A DNA stretch of 28,355 nt from UBA4717 sp002404395 (lineage in GTDB: Bacteria > Bacillota > Clostridia > Oscillospirales > CAG-272), in the NCBI GenBank assembly GCA_937902275.1, contig CALFNW010000092.1, positions 1 to 28,355 of the forward strand. Reading direction: 5' to 3'. Under the pieces are notes generated by a model. It saw only the letters and a list, made by a program, of their open reading frames with translations, was not told the origin of the DNA and ran no database searches. The position numbers were made by a program, and so were the translations under genes. Positions 23,929 to 28,355 of the stretch are shown one piece after another. How positions within the stretch are numbered: the stretch's first letter is position 1; each line of letters begins with the position of its first letter.

Positions 23929-24987
23929 TTATACGGTAACGGTCCAATTTCTCGTATCTTTGATCCTGCCGAATTGAATCCCCGTTAAAGTATCGTATAG
24001 CATCTGCGTAACTTTACCGATCTTACCGCCGTTTACGGTGTATACCTTGTCCGCATAAGCAAGCTCGCCTATAGGCGATACTACCGCCGCCGTTCCGCAT
24101 CCCCATGCCTCCTTAAGGGTGCCGTCCTCCATGGATCTTGTAAGCTCGTCAACCGAAAGCAGCCGTTCGCTGACCTTATATCCCTCATCACGGAGCACCT
24201 CTATGCAGGATTTTCTGGTAATTCCGGGCAGGATAGAGCCGGTAAGCTTCGGGGTAACTATTTCGTCTCCGATCATGAACATAACGTTCATCGCGCCGAC
24301 CTCTTCAATATATTTTCTTTCCACTCCGTCAAGCCAGAGCACCTGCGTATATCCCTTTTGCTCCGCATTTTCGGCAGCGCGGTTGGCAGCCGCATAGTTA
24401 CCGCCGCATTTTGCGTAACCGGTACCGCCTCTGACCGCTCTTACATCATCCTTCTCTATCATGATCTTGACCGGATTTATGCCCTCGGGATAATAGCTTC
24501 CGCTCGGAGAAGCGATGATCACGAACTTTGCCCGATCTATCGAATGGACTCCCAAATGCTCATCATCTCCGAACATAAACGGTCTGATATAAAGCGACGT
24601 ACCGTCCGCTTTCGGGACCCACGCGCTTTCAAGCTTTACAAGAGTCATGATCGCTTCAAGCATATCCTCCTCATTCATCCGGGGAAGTCTCAGCCGCTCT
24701 GCGGAATTATTCATTCTCCGCACATTTTCGATCGGGCGAAACAGCCCTATCTTACCGTCGGCTCTGTAGTACGCCTTAAGTCCTTCAAAAATTTCGGCGC
24801 CGTAATGAAACACGGTTGCCGCCGGATGAAGGCTCAGATTCCCGAAAGGCACGATCCGCGCATTGTTCCAACCGTCATGCCGATTATAGTCGGCAATAAA
24901 CATATGATCGGTAAACACCTTTCCGAATCCGAGATTTTCGCTCGGTATCGGCTTCGGATTTTCGGTTTTGATAATTTTGATTTCCAT
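23929..24987 (-). CDS. ilvE: Branched-chain amino acid aminotransferase IlvE
   Basis: IlvE moves the amino group between glutamate and the 2-oxo acids of leucine, isoleucine and valine. The 352-residue class IV PLP enzyme has the cofactor Lys193 in GYAKCGGNYAAA, the Tyr and Glu of YGAEIFEGLKAY, and GCGTAAVVSPIG near the C-terminus. GGAGGAATT before ATG 24987 is a strong ribosome binding site. The transcript starts about 175 bases upstream and contains a 41-codon leader ORF, an internal terminator and a pre-SD hairpin, which points to attenuation. It is alone, without other ilv or leu genes nearby. Confidence 0.96.
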   Translation of the reverse strand: MEIKIIKTENPKPIPSENLGFGKVFTDHMFIADYNRHDGWNNARIVPFGNLSLHPAATVFHYGAEIFEGLKAYYRADGKIGLFRPIENVRRMNNSAERLRLPRMNEEDMLEAIMTLVKLESAWVPKADGTSLYIRPFMFGDDEHLGVHSIDRAKFVIIASPSGSYYPEGINPVKIMIEKDDVRAVRGGTGYAKCGGNYAAANRAAENAEQKGYTQVLWLDGVERKYIEEVGAMNVMFMIGDEIVTPKLTGSILPGITRKSCIEVLRDEGYKVSERLLSVDELTRSMEDGTLKEAWGCGTAAVVSPIGELAYADKVYTVNGGKIGKVTQMLYDTLTGIQFGRIKDTRNWTVTV

Positions 24988-24999
24988 AATTCCTCCATA

Positions 25000-25012
25000 C
25001 CGTCGTTGGCGG
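25000..25012 (-). repeat. GC-rich pre-SD hairpin, ilvE
   Basis: CCGCC-AAC-GACGG on the minus strand (one G-U pair), followed by TATGGAGG, so it ends 3 bases before the ribosome binding site. Flanking bases match the copy at 21742-21754. Confidence 0.65.
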
Positions 25013-25013
25013 C

Positions 25014-25139
25014 TCAGATAAAAAACAAAACGGACACTGAGACAGCAGTGCCCGAAAAAAGTAATTTGCTTTTTCGCAAAGAAACGCAGTCCGACAGCTT
25101 GAAAAATACCATCTTTTTACCGCTTACCGATGCAAACAT
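25014..25139 (-). CDS. 41-codon leader peptide upstream of ilvE
   Basis: A short ORF starting at ATG 25139, with GGGAGG 9 bases upstream, and ending in TGA at 25016-25014, 26 bases before ilvE. The 41 residues start MFASVSGKKM and end with the hydrophobic stretch LLFSGTAVSVSVLFFI. The last dozen codons, rich in Val, Leu and Ile, run exactly through the stem and U tract of the terminator at 25017-25053. It lies directly downstream of a consensus promoter. I infer a regulatory leader peptide whose translation decides whether the terminator forms. A small membrane protein is the alternative. Confidence 0.6.
   Translation of the reverse strand: MFASVSGKKMVFFKLSDCVSLRKSKLLFSGTAVSVSVLFFI
25017..25053 (-). 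terminator. Leader terminator (attenuator) of ilvE
   Basis: On the minus strand GGGCACTG (25053-25046) pairs with CAGTGTCC (25039-25032), one G-U pair, loop of 6, followed by GTTTTGTTTTTTATC. It sits between the promoter and ilvE and inside the leader ORF. Upstream, TTTGC/GCAAA could form a competing structure. Confidence 0.75.
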
Positions 25140-25167
25140 AACCGCATTCCTCCCGAAATATAGCAGT

Positions 25168-25196
25168 ATAATACCACTGCTTTGCACCGCTGTCAA
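25168..25196 (-). promoter_or_regulatory. Sigma-A promoter of the ilvE leader
   Basis: On the minus strand a perfect TTGACA (25196-25191), 17 bases, then TATTAT (25173-25168). The start of transcription should be near 25160, just upstream of the leader ORF's ribosome binding site. Confidence 0.85.
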
Positions 25197-25320
25197 GAAT
25201 ATTTTTTTATTTTTGCAAAAAAATTTTCAATTTTTGGCTAAAATCGCCGATAAAACATTATTTGCAACGTATTTTTCGCCTGAACAGTGCACGTCACCGC
25301 GCGCCGCAGAATACTTGCCC

Positions 25321-25349
25321 TTGACAAAATCAGTGTCCCATGCTATAAT
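25321..25349 (+). promoter_or_regulatory. Consensus promoter of marR-TSUP operon
   Basis: A perfect TTGACA at 25321-25326 and TATAAT at 25344-25349 with a 17-base spacer. The operator repeats begin at the next base. Confidence 0.9.
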
Positions 25350-25379
25350 AGTTCAAAAATGAACTGTTCAAATATGAAG
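25350..25379 (+). promoter_or_regulatory. Tandem palindromic operators, probably for the MarR protein
   Basis: AGTTCA-AAAA-TGAACT (25350-25365) is a perfect inverted repeat. It is followed immediately by a second, GTTCA-AATA-TGAA (25366-25378). They cover the transcription start and the early leader, where a bound repressor would block initiation. The nearest DNA-binding gene is marR itself. Confidence 0.8.
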
Positions 25380-25388
25380 GAGTTATGT

Positions 25389-25829
25389 ATGCGTTTCGGA
25401 ATAGAAATTCCCAAAAAAATCGCCTCGGCATACAGCAGCGTTTGCAAACCGCTTTGCAAAGCACTCGACCTTCCGCAGACCGCTTTCGATATACTGATGT
25501 TTCTCGGCAACAATCCGGAGTACAAAACCGCGTCGGAGATAGCGGAGATACGGCACATCAAAGCAAATCTGATATCGGTGAATGTCGATCGGCTGGTGCG
25601 CGAGGGATATCTCGCGCGTCGCAATGTTTCCGGCGATCGCCGAAAAAACGAGCTGATATGCACTGACAAAGCGCAACCGATCATTGAACGCGGTCGGCAG
25701 CTTCAGGCGGATTTTTTTGAGAAAGTATACGCAAATATGGACAGCGAGACCCGCAAAGCATTTGCACACGCTTTAAAAATCATCGAAGAAAACTTAAATA
25801 AGCTCACGGAGGCAAACGAAAACAAGTGA
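25389..25829 (+). CDS. MarR-family transcriptional regulator
   Basis: A 146-residue winged-helix MarR protein. The recognition region lies at about residues 45-85 (TASEIAEIRHIKANLISVNVDRL) and the wing contains SGDRRKNEL. ATG 25389 is chosen because AAGGAG sits 6 bases before it; the frame is open further upstream to 25287, but that stretch contains the promoter and operators. The gene overlaps the transporter gene by four bases (GTGA). I infer autorepression through the tandem operators, relieved by a small anionic or phenolic ligand as usual in the family; the ligand is unknown. Confidence 0.9.
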   Translation: MRFGIEIPKKIASAYSSVCKPLCKALDLPQTAFDILMFLGNNPEYKTASEIAEIRHIKANLISVNVDRLVREGYLARRNVSGDRRKNELICTDKAQPIIERGRQLQADFFEKVYANMDSETRKAFAHALKIIEENLNKLTEANENK

Positions 25830-26602
25830 AAATTCTCCTTATGATACTTACAACCTTTTTTGCCGGCATGGGAGCCGGTCTCGGCACCGGCTTTGCCGGA
25901 ATGAGCGCCGCGGCAGTCATCAGCCCCATGCTCATTACCTTTTTGGACATTGACCCCTATATGGCGGTCGGAATCGCGCTTTCTTCGGATGTGCTCGCAA
26001 GTGCAGTGTCGGCGTATACCTATCACAAAAACAAGAATCTTGACATAAAAAACGGTCTTATCATGATGCTCAGCGTCCTGACTTTTACAGTCGTCGGAAG
26101 CTATACGGCAAGCCTTTTACCCACAACCGCTATGGGCGGCTTTTCGGTATTTATGACCTTTTTGCTCGGTTTGAAATTTATTATACGCCCGGTTATGACC
26201 ACCAAGGAAATGATGGCTCAGACCTCTGCCGTCAAACGCGCGGTGCAGTCGATCATCTGCGGTGCGCTGATCGGTTTTATCTGCGGCTTCGTCGGAGCGG
26301 GCGGAGGAATGATGATGCTTTTGATCCTGACCGGAGTAATGGGATATGAACTCAAAACCGCCGTGGGAACAAGCGTATTTATCATGACGTTTACCGCGCT
26401 GACCGGCGCGGTCTCACATTTTGCGATCGGAGGCATACCGGATATTCCGACGCTTGTACTCTGCGTAGTATTCACGCTGATCTGGGCAAGAATAGCCGCC
26501 GTACTCGCCAATAAAGCTCAGCCAAAGACCCTGAACCGCGCCACCGGCGTCGTACTTGTCGTACTCGGGATCGTCATAATGGGATTTAAGCTTATCGGTT
26601 AA
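25826..26602 (+). CDS. TSUP (TauE/SafE) family membrane exporter
   Basis: A 258-residue membrane protein with about eight hydrophobic segments in two similar halves. Each half begins with a glycine-rich helix: GAGLGTGFAGMSAAAVISPM near the start and CGFVGAGGGMMMLLIL near 155-170. TSUP proteins move sulfite, sulfoacetate, sulfolactate and similar organic anions. The start is GTG at 25826, overlapping the marR stop; GGAGG is 13 bases upstream, a long spacer, so ATG 25841 is a possible alternative. Control by the MarR regulator is implied by the shared operon. The substrate is unknown. Confidence 0.9.
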   Translation: MKILLMILTTFFAGMGAGLGTGFAGMSAAAVISPMLITFLDIDPYMAVGIALSSDVLASAVSAYTYHKNKNLDIKNGLIMMLSVLTFTVVGSYTASLLPTTAMGGFSVFMTFLLGLKFIIRPVMTTKEMMAQTSAVKRAVQSIICGALIGFICGFVGAGGGMMMLLILTGVMGYELKTAVGTSVFIMTFTALTGAVSHFAIGGIPDIPTLVLCVVFTLIWARIAAVLANKAQPKTLNRATGVVLVVLGIVIMGFKLIG

Positions 26603-26639
26603 AGCTCGGAAGACGATTGATACTTTCTCATGATTTGAA

Positions 26640-26690
26640 ATATAAAACGCCGAAAAGCCTTGATACCAAGCGCGTTCGGCGTTTTATATT
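26640..26690. terminator. Bidirectional terminator after the TSUP gene
   Basis: A 15-bp perfect stem (26640-26654 with 26675-26689) has ATATAAAA/TTTTATAT outer pairs and a 20-base loop that contains an inner CTTG/CAAG stem. It can end both the TSUP operon and the opposing DUF6514-like gene. Confidence 0.88.
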
Positions 26691-26743
26691 ATCGCGTAGA
26701 CGTTTAACACCCGCAAAATTTAGGTAAATCGGTTTACGTTCAG

Positions 26744-26971
26744 CTATTCAGCCAAAGCATCCTCTATGACCCCCGGGAAATGGATCAATGATAAGTTTTC
26801 GTCATTGCACAAATCCGCAAGGCGCTCTGCCTTTTGCAGATCAAAAAACACATCGGGATAGCTTAAAAGAGTTTTCCCTGCGGAATCGATCGCTTCTATT
26901 CCGTAAACCGTATACACTTTGCTTGCCTCATCCCAAACATTGTCTTTTCTCACGCGGTAAGTACATATCAT
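26744..26971 (-). CDS. Small conserved protein, DUF6514-like
   Basis: A 75-residue acidic protein with no membrane segment. It starts MICTYRVRKD, has YTVYGIEAID in the middle (30-39) and ends LSLIHFPGVIEDALAE. The pattern of a strand pair around YGIE and a C-terminal helix with H-x5-IED resembles the DUF6514 family of Clostridia, from memory. The function is unknown. A promoter at 27132-27160 would give it a leader of about 150 bases. The GGAAAAGCAGA before the ATG is a fair ribosome binding site. Confidence 0.7.
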   Translation of the reverse strand: MICTYRVRKDNVWDEASKVYTVYGIEAIDSAGKTLLSYPDVFFDLQKAERLADLCNDENLSLIHFPGVIEDALAE

Positions 26972-27027
26972 TCTGCTTTTCCGTCCTTGAATTTTTCTGT
27001 ATTGTTAAGTCCAAATGCATAATAATC

Positions 27028-27056
27028 TTGACAAACAACGTTGTCAGGTGTACAAT
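27028..27056 (+). promoter_or_regulatory. Plus-strand promoter candidate with inverted repeat over -35
   Basis: TTGACA (27028-27033), 17 bases, TACAAT (27051-27056). TGACAA/TTGTCA arms (27029-27034 and 27041-27046) flank ACAACG. The next plus-strand gene is 317 bases away, so the product may be a long leader or a small RNA. Confidence 0.5.
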
Positions 27057-27131
27057 AATATGTGCTTTTAATTTAATTATCTTTTGATGCAAGCCTCGGA
27101 TCTTATCCTGCGCTTTTGCCCCGGCATTTCC

Positions 27132-27160
27132 ATAATAGCACACGACCAATAAAAGTTCAA
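27132..27160 (-). promoter_or_regulatory. Promoter of the DUF6514-like gene
   Basis: On the minus strand TTGAAC (27160-27155), 17 bases, then TATTAT (27137-27132). It faces the plus-strand promoter at 27028-27056. Confidence 0.55.
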
Positions 27161-27248
27161 TACGCAAGTTTGCAAAACAGGTACTCAAATTTGCATTTGA
27201 AAAACCGAATATGCAAGTCCCCCCTGCAAAATATATCATATATGACTT

Positions 27249-27277
27249 TTGCTCAACCGAATTTGCTTTTTTATTAT
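27249..27277 (+). promoter_or_regulatory. Weak promoter candidate of the XRE-TM gene
   Basis: TTGCTC (27249-27254), 17 bases, TATTAT (27272-27277). The -35 box is poor, but the distance to the gene is more usual than from the 27028 site. Confidence 0.35.
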
Positions 27278-27312
27278 CATTTTTATCAAGTCGGGCCCTG
27301 AAAACCGGAATC

Positions 27313-27341
27313 TTAAGCGTCAGGTGATAGGATCACGCTTA
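27313..27341 (+). promoter_or_regulatory. Hairpin in the leader of the XRE-TM gene
   Basis: TAAGC/GCTTA close the structure, with GTGAT-AGG-ATCAC nested inside and a five-base bulge on the 5' side. It ends about 20 bases before the AGGAAGG ribosome binding site. As DNA it could also be an operator. Confidence 0.5.
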
Positions 27342-27372
27342 CGGACACGAATTTTAGGAAGGTGGATATACG

Positions 27373-27933
27373 ATGATAGAAAAATTAAGACAATTGAAAA
27401 AAGAATCCCATATGACCAACCAGCAGATTGCCGAAAAAAGCAACGTCCCCGAAAGCACGGTTGCAAGAATTTTTTCCGGCAAAACGCCCAATCCTACAAT
27501 TACCACTGTTGTATCTATGGCAAAGGCGATGGGAGGTTCCACTGCCGATCTTTTAGCAGATGAAGCTGAAGAAACCGAAAACAGCGCAGAAGAACATTTG
27601 ACAGAACACACGGAATCAATTAAGACGAAAACCGCCGGAGAAAGCGCAACTGTCAAAAGCACCGAGACTATAGCGGCTTCCGAGAACAAAAATTTTATTG
27701 CTCCGGAACACAGCGGAAACGAATACGCAACGCAGGCTCCCGATATGTCGGAAGTTATTGCTTCAAATGAAAAACTCTATGAAAATATGATTGAATTATA
27801 CAAAGCCGAGATACGCAAAAAGGATGTTTGGCTCTCAAGACTGTTTTGGTGCTTAGCCGGCATCATGATGTTTATTTTGTTTGTATTGGTATTTGATATT
27901 CTGCATCCGACCTTCGGATTTGTAAAATACTAG
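27373..27933 (+). CDS. XRE-family helix-turn-helix protein with C-terminal membrane anchor
   Basis: A 186-residue protein in three parts. Residues 1-62 are an XRE helix-turn-helix (MTNQQIAEKSNVPESTVARI at 14-33, FSGKTPNPTITTV after it). Residues 63-125 are an acidic, Ser/Thr/Glu-rich linker of low complexity. After a short helix (about 128-150) comes a single hydrophobic segment at about 156-176, ending in HPTFGFVKY. AGGAAGG upstream of the ATG is a strong ribosome binding site. A DNA-binding head tied to the membrane suggests a sensor that regulates from the membrane or is released by proteolysis. No partner gene is adjacent. Similar proteins seem common in gut Clostridia, but I know of no assigned function. 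Confidence 0.85.
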   Translation: MIEKLRQLKKESHMTNQQIAEKSNVPESTVARIFSGKTPNPTITTVVSMAKAMGGSTADLLADEAEETENSAEEHLTEHTESIKTKTAGESATVKSTETIAASENKNFIAPEHSGNEYATQAPDMSEVIASNEKLYENMIELYKAEIRKKDVWLSRLFWCLAGIMMFILFVLVFDILHPTFGFVKY

Positions 27934-28005
27934 AAAATACAGCGTAAATGGGGCGTTACACCTACGGCGTTCCCGGTCGAACCAATAATTTATCAAATAA
28001 CGAAA

Positions 28006-28054
28006 TACCATCGAAAAAAGCCCGAACAAATCGTTCAGGCTTTTTTCGATGGTA
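28006..28054. terminator. Bidirectional terminator of the XRE-TM gene and tRNA-Trp
   Basis: A 22-bp stem with one C-A mismatch (28006-28027 with 28033-28054) carries A6/T6 runs after its GC-rich inner part, so both strands present a hairpin followed by six Ts. Confidence 0.9.
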
Positions 28055-28131
28055 CATATGCAGATATCACGAGAACCGCATCTCGGAAGAACAATTTCAC
28101 AAAGTCACATACGGTTCAGCACGACACCGTT

Positions 28132-28207
28132 TGGCAGGGGCACAAAGACTCGAACTCTGGACACGCGGTTTTGGAGACCGCTGCTCTACCAACTGAGCTA
28201 TACCCCT
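28132..28207 (-). tRNA. trnW: tRNA-Trp (anticodon CCA)
   Basis: All four arms fold on the minus strand: acceptor AGGGGTA/TGCCCCT, D arm GCTC/GAGC, anticodon stem GCGGT/ACCGC with loop CTCCAAA (anticodon CCA at 28174-28172), and T arm CAGAG-TTCGAGT-CTTTG. The discriminator G is followed by an encoded CCA end (28134-28132). Its own perfect promoter lies upstream and the shared terminator downstream, so it is a single-tRNA transcript. Confidence 0.97.
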
Positions 28208-28223
28208 AAATCTCACAAATGGT

Positions 28224-28252
28224 ATTATATCATAAAGGAATCGGTTTGTCAA
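28224..28252 (-). promoter_or_regulatory. Promoter of tRNA-Trp
   Basis: On the minus strand TTGACA (28252-28247), 17 bases, then TATAAT (28229-28224): both boxes perfect, 17 bases before the tRNA 5' end. Confidence 0.92.
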
Positions 28253-28281
28253 TATCAGATTTTCACTTTTGTCCGCAAAAA

Positions 28282-28337
28282 GTGTAGGATTACAATAGAT
28301 GTGTTACAGAGAATAAAAAAAGAGTGACGAAAGGAGC
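28282..28337 (+). repeat. Right copy of terminal inverted repeat (promoter/leader)
   Basis: This is the partner of 1-56. It includes TACAAT at 28291-28296, the dyad TGTA-GGAT-TACA around it, TGTGTTACAG at 28300-28309 and AAAGGAG at 28330-28336. TTGTCC about 16-17 bases before TACAAT may be its -35 box. TGTGTTACAG occurs again at 28342-28351, 42 bases downstream, and may be a repressor site. Confidence 0.8.
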
Positions 28338-28342
28338 TTCCT

Positions 28343-28355
28343 GTGTTACAGTTAA
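28343..28355 (+). CDS. Possible 5' fragment of a gene leaving the window
   Basis: GTG at 28343 lies 6 bases after AAAGGAG, within a conserved duplicated leader. Only four codons (M-L-Q-L) are visible, so the product cannot be named. The TGTA-N4-TACA dyad near the promoter recalls BlaI/MecI-type operators, but that is a weak hint only. Confidence 0.3.

Larger units (their letters stand above)
26972..27372. other. 401-base gene-free A+T-rich region with candidate promoters and short repeats
   Basis: No convincing ORF is present. The stretch holds two plus-strand promoter candidates (27028-27056, 27249-27277), one minus-strand candidate (27132-27160), repeated TTTGCA/TGCAAA motifs at about 27165-27215 including TCAAAT-TTGC-ATTTGA, and the hairpin at 27313-27341. 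It is probably the control region for the DUF6514-like and XRE-TM genes. Confidence 0.6.

Noticed and set aside
24988..25200. T-box riboswitch upstream of ilvE
   Set aside because: The T-box sequence (AGGGTGGTACCGCG-like) is not present; the leader has only the ORF, terminator and small hairpins.
25287..25388. In-frame N-terminal extension of the MarR protein
   Set aside because: It contains the perfect promoter and both operators; ATG 25389 has AAGGAG six bases upstream.
27948..28196. Plus-strand ORF across the end of the XRE terminator and the tRNA
   Set aside because: It runs through the terminator stem and the tRNA-Trp gene and has no ribosome binding site.
1..28355. Composite transposon bounded by the terminal inverted repeats
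   Set aside because: The repeats look like outward promoters with ribosome binding sites, there is no transposase, and the interior is mostly housekeeping genes including glmMS, clpB and tRNA-Trp.
1..28355. CRISPR array, prophage, insertion sequence
   Set aside because: No regularly spaced repeats, phage structural genes, integrase or transposase were found on either strand.

Overview
The window looks like a chromosomal contig from a strictly anaerobic, probably gut-dwelling Clostridia (Bacillota, Oscillospirales-like; the taxon is not resolved). The signs are a glmS ribozyme ahead of glmS, consensus TTGACA-17-TATAAT promoters, strong AGGAGG-type ribosome binding sites, a glycyl radical enzyme, rubrerythrin, an L-rhamnose operon, and small families typical of gut Clostridia (DUF6514-like protein, membrane-anchored XRE protein). 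No phage, IS element or CRISPR array is present. Both window ends carry the same 56-bp sequence in inverted orientation (54/56 identical), which suggests that the contig ends in two copies of a multicopy promoter/leader.

Layout. 1-4.3 kb (+): amino-sugar operon with a GlmU-like acetyltransferase, glmM, the glmS ribozyme and glmS. 4.3-5.1 kb (-): an orphan F420-ligase-like protein. 5.3-9.0 kb (-): NERD-domain protein, alpha/beta hydrolase, PfkB sugar kinase and SGNH hydrolase, probably one transcript. 9.2-12.6 kb (-): ribbon-helix-helix protein and clpB. 12.8-17.0 kb: an A+T-rich island with an AraC regulator (-) divergent from a glycyl radical enzyme and its activase (+), with tandem operator-like repeats between the two promoters. 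17.2-21.7 kb (-): AraC regulator and rhaB-rhaA-rhaD. 21.9-23.0 kb (-): rubrerythrin and a phosphopantetheinyl transferase. 23.3-23.9 kb (+): CDP-alcohol phosphatidyltransferase. 23.9-25.2 kb (-): ilvE behind a leader containing a 41-codon ORF that runs through an intrinsic terminator. 25.3-26.6 kb (+): marR and a TSUP transporter behind tandem operators. 26.7-28.2 kb: DUF6514-like protein (-), XRE-TM protein (+) and tRNA-Trp(CCA) (-).

How the genes work together. GlmS makes glucosamine-6-P, GlmM converts it to glucosamine-1-P, and the hexapeptide protein retains the His-x-x-Tyr of the GlmU acetyltransferase half, so it may acetylate glucosamine-1-P. RhaA, RhaB and RhaD convert L-rhamnose to DHAP and L-lactaldehyde. 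The glycyl radical enzyme has the radical Gly, the active-site Cys and the Cys-x-Glu arrangement, but it appears to lack the Asp used by diol dehydratases, so its substrate is open.

The two signals most worth following are this glycyl radical system with its own regulator, and a recurring short GC-rich hairpin directly in front of the ribosome binding site of at least five unrelated genes.
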